Assembly (NCBI GenBank): GCA_029959195.1
Contig: CP114123.1
Location: forward strand, 1,178,001 to 1,242,000
Direction of reading: 5' to 3'
Length of the DNA stretch: 64,000 bases
Source: Dictyophora rubrovolvata
Taxonomy: Eukaryota > Basidiomycota > Agaricomycetes > Phallales > Phallaceae
Part shown: positions 45,731-58,789 of the stretch, piece by piece
How the letters are laid out: each line of letters opens with the position of its first letter
How positions within the stretch are numbered: position 1 is the stretch's first letter
Notes under the pieces: model-generated
Told to the model about the DNA's origin: nothing
The model's database searches: none
Seen by the model: only the letters and a program-made list of their open reading frames with translations
Translations under genes and position numbers: made by a program

Positions 45731-47549
45731 GACGGTATGAGATTATATACACGGCATGGATTATTATGCAGTATTGCAACAAGAGCGTTATTTTTATTTT
45801 TTTTTACTTTTTTTATTTTGGTATATTTTTTCTAAAATAATTTCCAGGTCCCTCAGGCCTTGGGAAATATTCTGTTGGTTGGAAATAAAATATGTAAATA
45901 TATAATTACATAATATTATCTCACCTTCCTAAAGCGGTGGATTCACCATCAACGATCTCCCATATATGGATATGAGCTAATTTCTCAGTTCCGTGAAATG
46001 CTTTTTGATGCAATGGTGCCGCCGTGATGGGCGACGTGGTCCCTGCTCAGCACAAGTACCCATAATTGATTCCCACTGCTGTACGTGCAGCGTGTATTAC
46101 TACCCGCTCATAGAGCTTCAAGTCGATCAATTTCAGGGAGAGCGTGCATTGAAGTGGCCCGTGGTTCCACTTTTGGCCAGGAGGTGAAGAACCCTCGCAT
46201 AAAGATTCAGAGAAGTACAATCAAGGTACATCCCAAATATATGTATATGTAATGTATTCAAAGGCGAGCTATAATCCTTTTTTATGGCCCTGACAGCCAT
46301 ATGAAATGACAATGACATAACCCATTTTCCGAAAATATTCACATGAACTTGGTGTGAGAGAAACTTCAAGTTGATTCCGGTTAAAAAGTGCAAAAAGTGC
46401 CCGAAAATTAAGTAAAGTAGAAACCACCGACTCATGGCCAGTGCTCGTCTAGTAGAATAAGAGATATGTACACTAATTCTCTACCTTTTGAAGTAATGGC
46501 GGTCTAGAAGGTACCGCGCCTCACCGGCTGTGGTCTGAAACTTGAACCTTCGCTGGAAAAAATTTACCAGATCTATGGCAACAAGTCTTGGGTAAAAAAT
46601 TACTTATCGATGGTCTCAGATTCATACGCCTAACTATTTCAAATCATTCGTCTGTCAGTGCTAGTAACCGGGCCGCTGTACTATGTACACACCTATAGTG
46701 ATAACCAAAATATCAAGGCAATGCACTGTGCATGTCGCAAAGATGTCGGATATTATTCTCCGGTCGAAAAATCCATATTTGCAGTATTTATAGTATTGTT
46801 TTAAGAGTCGTATCCCCCCCTAAAAAATAAACTGGAAAAACGAATCAGGACGGCCAATCTGATGTCCAGGCGAGTCATGTCCAAACTGGTTGAGGCCGAA
46901 AGTTCCTCAACATGCCTCAGGATCATGGCCTTCAGCTTCAGGCTTCAGCCCTTCCAATGAAGACGAATTTCAATTTTGGGCGACGATATCGATGCTAATA
47001 TCCCGTTAATTTGGGAACGATATTCGTTAATCAATCGATTGCGTCTCGGAAAGATCCTTCCGTACTACGCAGCTCATTTACTTCGATCAGAATACTCGCT
47101 GTATTATAATCAAGACATTGAAAACTTATATGCCACCTCAGTAAAGCATGAATGAACACCTGATTGAGCTCGAGCACTAGTAGTCCCATCAAAATCGTCA
47201 GGACGATGAATAATATACATATACCACGTGCTAGTAGTAATAAGCTCATGAAGTATGGTCATCTTTTTTGGTATGTAGCTCAAAAGATAGTAGTAATAGA
47301 ATCAGATTTATAGCTATATCGGGTTGTACTGTAAGTCAGGTCTACTAGTAGATTATACAAAATGGAAACTATGTTATGTAAAGCTGGAGCATCTATCCCA
47401 TTGTCAGGAGGCGGCGAGTACTTCATGAAGGGGCTGCAGCCATAATGTGGGTGTTATAGTGGTCGCTGTTTTCCTTCTTCGCATTCTTTCTACCAGCCAG
47501 TTGAAGTGTTCGTCGATGCCGTATTAATTGTTGTGCTGGCAGACAGGCT
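45731..47549. other. Gene-poor stretch, upstream of TCP11/Sok1
   Basis: This is the probable promoter side of the TCP11 gene, with T-rich runs at 45790-45835. No gene was recognised up to the LINE relic. Confidence 0.4.
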
Positions 47550-47880
47550 GTCTAGCTTAGAAAGGACCAGAGGGCGGGAAGATACATGTCGTTGTTGAGC
47601 AGACCACGCAGGTTGGAAAAGTAGAAGGGAAGGGTTTTGCGCATCCGACCTCTGGCTTCGCGGTGTGCCTCAGGCTGGTCGTGCAAGAGAACTTGAAGGT
47701 GGATGACGGACTCGTTTCTCTCGGCGCATTTGGGGTAGATGGGAGTGTCAGACCGTTGGATACGATGTAGATGCGCGTTTAGAGGAGCGTGACCGGTTCG
47801 TAGTTGAATGACTCGGAGTGTGCTGGCGCGTCGTCTTTCAAGATCTCGTGACATCTTCCAGATGGCGCCGTCTCATCGAT
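47550..47880 (-). mobile_element. LINE relic, 3' end of the reverse-transcriptase ORF
   Basis: The minus-strand frame 47854-47552 (100 codons) matches the C-terminal region of fungal Tad/I-type LINE proteins. It has LRVIQLRTGHAPLNAHLHRI, then the remains of the zinc-binding knuckle (PKCAERNESVIHLQVLL) with the first Cys of CPxC and the last Cys lost, then the LPFYFSNLRGLLN end. Everything upstream (endonuclease, RT core) is missing, as expected for a 5'-truncated insertion. No poly-A tail or target duplication was identified. Confidence 0.65.
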
Positions 47881-50800
47881 GGCTCTCAGACGCCTGCATC
47901 TAGCTCTGAGCTCAAAAGATAGGTCTTATTTTGGGTGGCGCTATAAACCCGTAGCTAATTACTTTATGGCATTTGAGATTGCGCTGAGTTCGGGGATGTG
48001 CATATAATAGTGTATCACACCACGTGCTACGCCTTTACGAAGGTCTTCCTAAACCCCAGTGATGCTAAATCAATTATGTAGTATTGTTGTCTGTTATTTA
48101 TTCGTAATTTTCATGTACAGTAGACTAGTATGTCTGACATGGGGGTGACCCGATGAATATTAACGAATACGTATAGCGGTCTAAGTGCCAAGTGCCGGTG
48201 CGGAGGCCGCCGCTCTGCGTCGCAACCGACCTAAACCTTTAAACTCTACACTAGTGAATATAATGCCCGGTCAAAGAGTTTATGTGAGCCTAGAGCTCAA
48301 ACATATTTCTTTCCTTGTGTGAAAAAAACCTTATCACAATAGCAAAGCAGTCTCACCTCAAGGCCTCACGGTTAAGGTTACCACTAGCAGAGTCTACTAA
48401 GCGATTAACCGGTAGACCGTAGTTCTGAATCCTCATGTAGACAAGTATCTGAGACTTTGCCTCATCGCGTCGTTTTTCTCCTATCCAAAGCCACAGAAAA
48501 AGACCGGGGCATAATTTGCCGCAAAATACATAGCGGGTGTGATGATGGCCGTTTAGCGTTGCATTATCGCCGCCAGCCCAGACTGTTCGCTGCCCGCAGT
48601 CAAACACTGAGGGTATCTGAAAAGTTTTACCGCTGAGATCATGGTCATTTCCCAGTGTACTTGATCTACCGGTTCCACCCGTTCGTCAATATCATAGCTT
48701 ATATATCACGCTTCCACGAACTTACTTTAAAAATCTACTAATCTTAATGATCGAATGAAATTCCGCCATCATTACTAGTCACCAGTCACTGACCGCCTAT
48801 GGCAGACTCGGGCTCGTTCCGGAAGACCACTGGCATCAAACCCCTTAGATCCCAGATGTCATACGCATAATATTCATTTCCAGTGACCACACTGGCATCG
48901 TCATGGACATTCTGGCAAATCACCTCATTGGAGAACGAGTTGAAGGGGAGACTAAATTCATATCTAGATTTATGTAAATCCTGCATCAGTATAAATATAG
49001 CGCTTCCTCGTCCTCCTTACCTAGTCCTACCAAAAATACTTATGAGAAGCCTCCCTTCTAGATAGGGCTCTGGGTTTCACGATATACATAGAGCAAGGAG
49101 ATATCCTCGCGGACAACGAGGAGCCTTACAGTTTTATCAATTAACCGTAAGTTGGACTTGAGAAACGTAAATCACATACGTACTAGATGATCAAAGCACA
49201 GGTTCTAAAAGCGATGGAAACGTCGCTTGCGAGATAAATATATATCATTTCACAGAACCCGATTCGAAGTCGAATTAACATTTTCACTGTCCTCGGAAGG
49301 ACAAATGATAGCTTGCCGCCCATCGGGTCAAATAACCGTTTTCCCTAGATTGCACTAACCTTCAAAAGAAGCTGATGAGACTTGAAATTCTTCTCTCGCA
49401 TGTGGCGAGGAAAATTAATATTTTTTTCGGATTTTCATCCACCAGTGGAAAAAAGTCTTGATTTGGGGCTTCGGAAGGGGAACAGTGGATAATATGCGCA
49501 CGGATGAATCATGGGAGTATCTAGCCGCTACTAGTAACCGAGCTTTCAAGCTGAAGAACGTGGTTTCAGAGTTTACCAGGGGGTTAACTTTCGCGATGGG
49601 TATGATTGCTTAAAAGGGGAATTCCAGGCTGGTATCCTTGGATGAGACTTCTTATTCTGAACGTGACCTAAAAAAAGTCTTTGTTAACTCCGCCGAAAAG
49701 GAGGGGGAACAATGGTTATCATGCCGTTCAAGATGCGTACACGAAAGTTATCCGATCGTGCCACTGGTTTCGGGACTTCAAACGTGGCTGAAGGATAGCC
49801 CTCTCGCTCCGGGATAACTATAACAGAATTTTAGTTTTACGTGTAACATAGCGGAATAAATAAGCTTTTAACTACCGATATGAAATGGAAGAGAGGTCCC
49901 CTTTCACGATAACTTGAATCAGAATGCACACATGGCACATCCAAAAGTCTATGACCTTAGGGTTTTACTAATAATTAGTATCAGTATACATAACTCCCCT
50001 CAAGTCCCAGATTAGATGCAAATGTTCATCAACTCACTTAGAAGTCTAAGCTTTTTGGTTAGAGCTATCACAACCTGCACAGCCTTCGCAAATTAATTAA
50101 TCACTATCACTGCGGTTTGAAAAAGTTCCTACGCCAACGATCATACATAAATGATGCCCTCACCGGCTTTGTTGAAAATCATAGAACTGACCCTTACTAA
50201 AGTTGTGCGATGAATTTGTCATATTACTGTTCGTTTCACCCTAAAAAAAACCCTCGCTCTCCTTTTCGTCCGACAAAGTTGGCAAAGCGACAAGGTGATT
50301 GCTTTGGAAGCCATTCAGACGCTAGGAGAAAAGTTCCAAGTCGCAGTTTGCAGTTTGTCTGAAGTCTTTTTTTTTGTAGCTGACTTGACCTGGTTGATGT
50401 TAGCAGAGTTAGTTGTCCCATTTTCCCGTCGATTATGAACTAGGAACACAGAGCTTCGGGGTTGCACCCGGATTGAATTGAATTAGCATTTAGCCGGGTG
50501 TATGCGGTGTGCGGTGCGCGTAGTACCGCTGTACACTTCCGAGCTCATTTCGACAACGCTTGTGAGCGCGTTTTCAAAATTTTTGCAACTTACCTGCACT
50601 GCATAGCTCCGTCCGGGTTTCTAAGCTTTACCGTTTTCCGAAAGGTTGGGTTGGTTTTAGAAGCTGGGCTGTTTTTGAATGGCAGGGACAGGTCACAGGA
50701 ACTCGTTCTACCAGTAGCGAATTCGCGGAATGAAAGGGTCTGACTATATAACGCTAATATTTGAATGTATGCTGTTTGGTTGATATCATTTACATCTCAA

Positions 50801-52289
50801 CTCGAACTTACTGCAAATCAGCTGACTCGGAGCTGGCATAACGCAATTGTCAAAATGACCAGTGCGCCTGAACTTTTTTCTCCAAGCAACCGAGACGTCT
50901 GGTCTTTTTCCTGCGTTCGTAGTGTATATCGTCAACACTATTCTAAATGTAAGGCAATGAAGGTGTACCATATGCATCTCGTACAGTGTTGAGACCCATG
51001 GACCGGTTGGGCGGGGCATGATGCGACTAATAATTATCTTTAAACTCCACCTGCAAAAAAGATATATTCTGAGAATTGGCCGCGCCTAGATTTTCAAATT
51101 CTTAATTTATAACCCATTTGAGAGATCTTTTTTGGTGGATGCCAGAATCCTCCTAAACCATGTGTAAACACTCCGATGTGAATTAGTCCACGGAGGAAAC
51201 GGAGGTCGAGGTGTGTTGATATCATGATATCTTTTTTTCAAATCGGGGTATAGTAGTGACTAGAATACAAAGGTCAATACAAAACGTGTTACTACCGCCA
51301 CTCTTGTAAGCGCTGAGTTGATCCATCTAAAAACAATAGATTTAAATATACTCCAGAAGAGACTATTTCTTACCAAAACCAGTGAACATCCAACTTTGCT
51401 GGTCAGAATCCAAGTTAACTCCGATCTCAAAAGAGTCGAAGTTTTCCAAGTTCCAACAAGATGCTTTCGAACTTGCTGACAGATAAAATCGAATGCCAAG
51501 TATCCATTGTGAATAGGACAGTAGTGTCGAATTTGTAAAACCGGCGAATAGGGTATCCGCGTATACTATGTACCAGCGAAATAGATCCGAAGCGTAAGGT
51601 AATAAGAGAATGCTCACAAATTCAATCATCTCAGCCGAGCCGACGGCTAAGTGCGTGCTTCGAAAGAAGAAGCCCCGAGTTTGAAGGATCGTGAGCGCTA
51701 GATAATATATGTATTCTGAGAATTCGAAGCCGGTAAGTATATCGGAATTACCCGAATTATCGGGTAACTCGAAGTATTTTTAAGCCAGAATCGTTTAGAT
51801 CTCACAGCTCTGGAGTCTTTAATTTTATTTTTGTCCGATGGTGAACTTTAATCCAGTGTCAATCAGCATTTAACGTTTACTAACTGTCCTGTTTCTTTTG
51901 TTGAAGCACTTGCTTACATCTAGGAAGAACCAATGCCAATCACGGCTTTTGAGTCCGGGTCGTTGCCACTGCTGTCGTCGGACTATCATCTCATCTAGCA
52001 GGCAACTCAGTTCAAGTCGTAACTCAGCTCAACTGCGGTAAGTACGACTTCAACTGAGGTGAGATGGTCGCTTTCTCACCCACTCCCACCATCTCATCAT
52101 TGTTCGAGTTAATTGTCGTCATGTCGCAGGTATCTCTTATATTAGCAGCAGTGGCAGGTCGATCCGACGCCTTAAGCTTAAGCTTTAGGTTCACGGTGTC
52201 ATAATACACAAGACGGTTGTCCTTTGCAGCGCAATTGATCTGTCGCATATCTTATCCGTCATCTTTTTAATGAAGATACCTCACCTTGC
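47881..52289. other. Gene-poor stretch, no convincing gene
   Basis: Only scattered short frames are present. One on the minus strand at 51629-51363 (FRWYIVYADTLFAGF, SWMFTGFGK) could be part of a decayed gene with a splice to 51330, and one at 48986-48786 (NEYYAYDIWDLRGLMPVVF) has coding-like composition, but neither shows a known family. Confidence 0.35.
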
Positions 52290-52332
52290 TATAAAAAGTC
52301 TCCTCGGTCAAATCTCAGTTCTTATATGAAAC

Positions 52333-52542
52333 ATGGCAATCGTTGATTGCGTGGCACGTTTTTTTAGGCCAAAACATCCCCAAACCCTAAAGTTATTTCT
52401 CGCGTTGGGACTAGTATTAGTAGCGTCAATAACAAGTTTCCCATCTTATCATAAATTGAAAAGGTGTGGTCCATTCTGCGTAGTAGCTAGTGGTCCGACT
52501 AACAAATTTTTACTCCTAGTATCTGAAAACTTGATCCTATAA
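52333..52542 (+). CDS. Possible small hydrophobic protein of unknown type
   Basis: A 69-codon frame begins 35 bases after the end of a good TATA box (TATAAAAAG at 52290-52298), a spacing seen in strongly expressed fungal genes. The protein has a hydrophobic segment at about residues 18-36 (TLKLFLALGLVLVASITSF) preceded by basic residues, like a signal anchor, and three Cys. No family was recognised, and an intron could extend it. It is listed because promoter and start fit together, but a chance frame is quite possible. Confidence 0.25.
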   Translation: MAIVDCVARFFRPKHPQTLKLFLALGLVLVASITSFPSYHKLKRCGPFCVVASGPTNKFLLLVSENLIL

Positions 52543-53173
52543 TGGCCGTCGAGGCAGAAGTCATTTCTTGAAAACTTCGCCTATATTCTATTGGCTCCAA
52601 AGTGTATCGGTCCGCATGGTCGACTGAGACCATGCCGCGCCTCATATGTATGTACTTGGAGTATCGGCTTCTGGATAAATATCCCACAGCAAGGTCATAA
52701 CACCTAAGTACAAAGTCATGAGGAAACCCCCAAGCTCAGGTGCCAGAACATCCAAACAGATTCTTTTTTTCTGGTTCACAAAAGAAGGACAGCTGCATTT
52801 TTTTCTTCTGGATCTTTAGATCTTTGCCCTTCCTGTTTTCTCTAATCGTAATAGCTCTCATTTTGGTTCCCATCATCACACCTTGAATAAACGGGTTTCT
52901 CAATCATCATGTCATCGTGTCAAGCCCATATGTTCAACATGGCTGGCCTTTTTGTACATTTGCATTCAGTCATTGTCAGGGTTCATATAATTCTTAATCA
53001 TTCATTGATGAAACCAAAGTCATTCATGTGATGACTAGTGACTATATTATATATGTGGGTAAAGGAAAACGATGTCAAAAACATTGATATTGTGTCCATT
53101 TTAACATTTCGTGAAGGATAAAAAACAATTTTTCAAAAAACAAAAGATCCACCACGCGATCTAACCAACTTTT
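52543..53173. other. 3' flank of VMA2, no gene seen
   Basis: An AT-rich stretch between the small frame and the convergent end of the V-ATPase gene. No signal was recognised. Confidence 0.4.
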
Positions 53174-55244
53174 TTACTCGTCATCAACGAGCTTGACCTC
53201 TTTTGTCGATTTGGTAACTTCGTCAACTCCCGTTGTATGTCGCTTCGTAGACTTGCGTTGATAGAATTCAGCCAATATCTTCGGGCTAATACGATTTAGT
53301 TGCTCCTTGGGGAACAATCGCAAAAGCGTCCAGGCAAGGTCAAGTGACTCGAAGATCGACCGTGACTCATAGGCACCTACGTAAAAACATTGTGATCAGT
53401 GACTTTTTTTTTCTCATCTGGTTCTGATTGTGCTACCTTGCCCAACAAAATCTTTTTCGAACTTATCCAAGAACTCCAGTGCGAGCTTGTCTTCCGGAGA
53501 CAAGGCCTCTTCACCAACTACGGCTTTCATGGCAGCCGCATCACGTCCAATGGCATACTTGGCATACTTTTTTTTTAGAAAAATAAATGAAATCAACAAA
53601 AAAAAATATATTAGACAAGCCGGTAGACCAACCAGTTGGTTAGACACGTCTGCATGGTCTTTACGTGTGAGCTTTTCCCCGATAGCACTCTTCATCAGCC
53701 GAGATAAAGATGGCAGCACATTGATCGGCGGGTAGATCTGTCTATTGTGCAATTGTCGATCAACAAAGATTTGGCCTTCAGTAATATATCCAGTTAAATC
53801 TGGAATGGGATGCGTTATATCTGCAACATAAGGACAGGTTTGTAAGGCGAAAGAGACAGCATATTGTAAACATGGCATAGTACCATCATTTGGCATAGTC
53901 AAAATGGGTATCTGGGTGATAGAACCATTTCGACCCTCTACACGTCCTGCACGTTCGTATATGGTTGATAAGTCGGTGTACATGTAACCGGGATACCCGC
54001 GACGGCCAGGAACTTCTTCTCGTGCAGCAGAAACCTACAAATACAGCTACATAAGCTGCAAAAGACTCTCTCCTGGCCACATACCTCACGTAGAGCATCA
54101 GCGTACGAGCTCATATCCGTAAGAATGACCAAGACGTGTTTTTCTAATTGATATGCATAGTATTCGGCGGTAGTCAACGCCAGTCGGGGTGTAATAATCC
54201 GTTCAATTGTCGGGTCATTAGCCAAGTTAAGGAACAATGTAACACGTTCTATACTACCACTTTGTTGGAAATCCTTTTGGAAGTATTGGGCGGTTTCTCT
54301 GTTAACACCCATAGCCGCGAATACGATGGAGAAATTCTCTGAACTGCCATCAAGTACGTCCTTTGACGGTCCTCTGACTAGCCCTGCTTGTCGACAAATC
54401 TGAGCTGCAATCTGGTATCGTTATCAGGTAAACGATATTCTAAACTGATCTCCATCTTCTACACTTACTTCATTATGCGGCAGACCTGCTGCCGAGAAAA
54501 TGGGGATTTTTTGTCCACGAGCAATAGAGTTCATTACATCTATGGTTGAAATACCGGTTTGAATCATTTCCTCCGGGTATACTCGGGAATAAGGGTTAAT
54601 CGGAGAGCCTAGGAAAATGATGCATAAGGTGACAACTATCAACTTTTCATTGAAAATACCATTGATATCCAGGAAATCTTCAGCAAAGACCTTTGGTCCA
54701 TTATCGATCGGGTTACCGGATCCATTGAAAACACGACCCAACATATCTTCAGAAACAGGGAGCTTCATGCTACTCCCCGTGAATTCAGCATGGGTAGCCC
54801 TAACGTCGATTCCGGAGGTTCCTTCGAAAACCTGTACGATAGCTTTCTTTCCTTGCACTTCCAGCACTTGACCGCCGCGTTTGGAACCATCCGGAAGAGT
54901 CAACGTGACGATTTCATTATAGGAAGCAAACTACAGAACGATAAGGAGGTGGTCCGGAGGAACCGGGGAAAGAAACCGACATGCCTTGACATTGTCCAGA
55001 ACAACCAACGGTCTAATGAGTTGGATCATTCAGCATGATCAAAAAACATTACGCCGGCCTACAATAGTAACTTACCCATTCACACCTACAACTGTTCTAT
55101 AATCTAATAAAGAGCTCATACTATCAATAGCTGAAGGAAAATAGGAGCTCCTTCCTTACCTACACGGGGATTAACGTTGAACTCGCTTACCACCGCAGCG
55201 GCATTGATTTGAGCAAGTTCCCTATCAGACAGTGCAGGACCCAT
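53174..55244 (-). CDS. VMA2: V-type proton ATPase subunit B
   Basis: Non-catalytic nucleotide-binding subunit of the V1 sector, which acidifies vacuoles and endosomes. The start at 55244 is [20 protein letters not shown]. Exons follow with [180 protein letters not shown] and the C-terminal [20 protein letters not shown], ending VDDE at 53174. The P-loop is absent, as is normal for subunit B. About nine exons have introns of 50-100 bases; one intron near 53565-53635 has a long T-rich tract. The identification is very firm, since the family is highly conserved. Confidence 0.97.
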
Positions 55245-55471
55245 TGACAAAACCAACCTCTTTCAGTAAAAATGAAGAGGTCTTGCTGGAGGAGGAGGCT
55301 AAAGACAAGGCGTAGTTGAAGTGTCGTCAACGGGCGGCTCTTTGGAAAGGAAATATTCTCACGATAAGAGATCCGATAAAATTACTATGCCAAGTGCTAG
55401 TATCTAGTATTTCAAGACTTTGTGAAAACTAGCTTCAGTTTACAAATACACGAGATTTTAGTTTCAAGTAT

Positions 55472-56962
55472 CTAGACTACTCGTCTAATCTTAAAAACAT
55501 GTCCAATTACATCAACCACAGCCTCCATTCTTGCAATATTATTATGTCCACCCCATTTACTTCGCAAAAACACAACTTTACCCACATTATCCGCACGCTC
55601 GAAATGCACGATTTGTCCAACATTCTTTATATCTTCCACCCTTATCAGTTCTTTTCTCAATAGGTGACGTTCTTGCTCCCTTTTTCGAATTTCCGGCCAT
55701 TGTTCCGAACTGACGGCCATGTTTAGTTTGCCAGAAGGGAGAAGAGGCGGAGGAAGACTAGGCTCGGCAAGTTTGTCGAAAATATCAATCGAATGATCCA
55801 CTGTGATATCAAAGTCATCTTCGGCGTGGACAAGAATTATGTCTGTTTTGACGTCCTAAGTTCCCCTGGTTAGACATATTATATGCAAACGTATCGTTTA
55901 CTCACCAATATTGCCTTTTGCGTATCAAAAGTCGTTTTAAGAAATTTAAGCAGGGATTCTAGAAGGTTTACTCAAAATTACATCTGAGATATGAAGATCG
56001 AAAGCCGGTACCAACTCTGAACAAGTGGGAAGTGCCGTAAAGGCCCTAATACTGGAATGAGACCCAGTATGCTATATGTTTCCAAGAGTACTGGAAGCGA
56101 CGAAAACGGAGCCAATAAAACCAGTCCTTTCATTCGCGTACCTGAAAAGGAAAGCTCGCGCTGAGAAACGCATGCAATATGATAAGATATACGCACCTTC
56201 ATTGCTTAAATCACGAGCTAGACCTGTCGCGACAGCTGTTCCTAGACTTTGGCCAACCAAAATCAAATCTGCAGCATCAGCACCATTCTGAACGGCCCAG
56301 TCCCAAGCGGCGTGCGCGTCCAAGTTAAGTCCGGACTCGGAAGGTGTCCCCTCTGAATCGGCGAAACCTCTATAGTCTACGACTAACACATTTGAGTTTA
56401 ATCGAGAGGCAAAACCTTTGTATGTCTGGATTCTGAACGATACGGCACGAGTGCCAGCATTTCCATGAAAGAATATAATGGTTGGGAATAAACGTAAAGC
56501 CGATGAAATGGACGCAGGCGAAAGAGGGGAAGAAGGACTTGACGAGGGACTAGAAGGTGAATCGTATGATTTCGCGTAATATGAATCGGACAGCATAAAC
56601 CAAGCTCCTAAAGTTACATTGTCTGAAGTAGTAATGTTGATGTTTGCGGTTTTCTGCGCTGTAAAAGACGGTTTGGACGGTGCCGATATGAACGAAACCC
56701 AAACTTACGAGCTAGTCCGTATTTCTCTGGAAGAGAAAAGTCAGCGAACAAGGGCCATTTGAATTTATGCAAGTAAATCAGCCTGAAACGCAAAGTTTGA
56801 ACGTTAACATTTCTACGCGCGTGAGCAGATTCGAACGCACTGGGTCTGGAAGAATGGTACAGTAAGCAGAAATAAAAAGGTGACATAAATTGCACCATTA
56901 TATATTAAAAAGTAGTGCGCTTTTCTAAGAAAACCAGTTTGGTTCAAAGCATCATCCGGCAT
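55472..56962 (-). CDS. ABHD12/BEM46-type membrane-anchored serine hydrolase
   Basis: An alpha/beta hydrolase with an N-terminal membrane anchor; relatives act on lysophospholipids or monoacylglycerols at ER or other membranes. The start at 56962 (MPDDALNQTGFLRKAHYFLI) leads into the helix YVTFLFLLTVPFFQT. Next exons give HKFKWPLFADFSLPEKYGLA, then, across an intron ending near 56680, NINITTSDNVTLGAWFMLSD. The hydrolase core shows the oxyanion HGNAGTRA, NVLVVDYRGFADSEGTPSE, nucleophile GQSLGTAVATG, an acid residue in VHAEDDFDI and the final His in WGGHNNIARM. A longer start at 57022 is possible but lacks support. A Ser/Pro insert (YDSPSSPSSSPSSPLSP) lies before the oxyanion loop. Tandem with VMA2 and BUD22 on the minus strand. 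Confidence 0.85.
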
Positions 56963-57080
56963 GACAACTATGTATGAGTTGCCACTTGTTGGTGCAAATG
57001 TAAAAGGCAGGGACGGAAGCAAATGATGAATGTACTCCTAACCGACCTTTTGCAAAACTCTAGCGTACTAATAACATGTT

Positions 57081-58583
57081 TCAACTAAAGACTATCTTTT
57101 TTCCTTGAGGAGGAAGTATTTGTGCGCTTTCCTTGGACTTCAACATTCTCTTTGCCTCCCAAGACGGGTGTAAAGTTGCTTTACTAGTTTCGACTGGCTT
57201 AGCTCGAGAAGGCACGAGTAGTTTATTCGGACGACCTGTGTCGAGAAATTGACCCTTGTTATCTTTTCTTGTTCTTGTCTTCTCATCCTTAACATAACTT
57301 TGAGATGGAGCAATTCCCCGTTCCTTTCTGATATGTTTCGCATTTTTCCCGTATTTCTTTGCCCAAATCCTAAAAGTAACCTATGAAAATGGCTGTCAAA
57401 AAAATTAGGACCTAATAGGAGACTCACGCCTGACGAGCTCGTTGACCTCGTCTATTCTTTCTCTCCATTATTGGTTCTTCTTCCCCGGAATTGAATTCTG
57501 AATCTGAGTCACCCTGCACATATCCAACAGAAAGAGAGGGTAAAAACTGAGAGTTTATGTTGTTCTCTGGTAGTTCCGTATTTTTCTTCGATCGTGATAC
57601 TTTGGCAGGTTTCTTTGAAGGAGGAAGTGATATTGAAACATCATCACTAGAGTATGCTTCTTCGACATCATCGTCCAACGAGCCTGACTCCCAACCGACA
57701 GTCTCGATCAACTCTTCCTCGTCATCGTTCGATACATAGTCATTAGATGACGCCTTCTCGTTAGGAGAATGAGAGGTTGCGTTTATTGGGGCTATACCGG
57801 TCCACTCTTCATCTTCCCCATCTGATTTATTTTGGGCTTCTAGAGTGGCGTTTTCTTGGTCCGAGTGTGGATATAAGTTCTTTATGAGGCCATTAACTGC
57901 CGCAGTAGTCTCCGATGCCAAAACAGGGGAGCTTAGCATTTTATTCTCGACTTTCTGGACCTGAGGATCTGTTGATCTCTGTGCGGTGGAAAATGCAAAT
58001 GAGGTCAAGGTGTTAAGAAGTATCTCATTGGAAGATAATAATTTGTCCTTTCGTATCTTAGATGCCAAAGCTAGTCCTGAAATACGTTCCAAATCGATTT
58101 TCTACAAGTACGTTAGTCAAAATGACCGTCACGCCAGATGATTGAGATTGAATACTTTGAGAATCTCCAGCTGAGATTCCAATTCGACGACATTAACCTT
58201 GGACGGTTCATTATCTTTGACTTTCCTGGCAAAAAAAGGGCAATGAGTGGTTTGAAGGTTAAGTAACAAGGAAACACCGAGTCACCTAACTTCTCTCATA
58301 CGCTTTACCAAACGCTGAACTTCGAAACCCTTTGCCTTTTTGGCAGCTTTCTTCAGCTCTTTGGCATAATGGTGCTTTGAAACAAGTCAAAACTCGCTGT
58401 TCAACTAATCAAGAGAATAGAAAGACGCACAACCTTCCCGTGCAGAAGGGTAGACGGATCGGTCTAATCTCGAAGAAAACAGTTAACTTGCCAGGCAGGA
58501 ACCTCAACAAACTGACGGAAATGACTTACTTTAGTTACTTCCGACCATTTTCTTTTCTTTCCGGCGATAATGTTAGTGCTCAT
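57081..58583 (-). CDS. BUD22: BUD22 family ribosome-biogenesis protein
   Basis: Bud22 works in the nucleolus in 18S rRNA maturation and small-subunit assembly. The start at 58583 reads MSTNIIAGKKRKWSEVTK. Short exons then give HHYAKELKKAAKKAKGFEVQ and RLVKRMREVRKVKDNEPSKV, followed by VELESQLEILKVFNLNHLKI. A long exon (58092-57424) holds ALASKIRKDKLL and an acidic, disordered middle (DDEEELIETVGWESGSLDDD). The C terminus is the conserved BUD22 end: MERKNRRGQRARQAIWAKKY, then LHPSWEAKRMLKSKES, stop at 57081. Domain order and length (about 430 residues) agree with fungal Bud22. Five or six small introns, all GT/AG. Confidence 0.85.
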
Positions 58584-58789
58584 CGTTAGCTTTCGAGAAG
58601 GGCACACAGCCGTCGCAAAACAGAAAGCTTTACATATTACATAACTAACGTTCAGTTTGACGAACTCAACTGTACCAGTTTAGAGCACCAGGTTTCAGGT
58701 TCACAGAACTTTTTCAATTATTTATTAAGCTCAATGCGCCTGTAGTTTGAAATGGGACTATAAGCGGAACTCTAGTATAACAGCAGGAG

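Noticed and set aside
56800-56850. A tRNA-like gttcgaatc stretch on the minus strand
   Set aside because: No acceptor stem or anticodon arm could be drawn around it, and it lies within the hydrolase gene.
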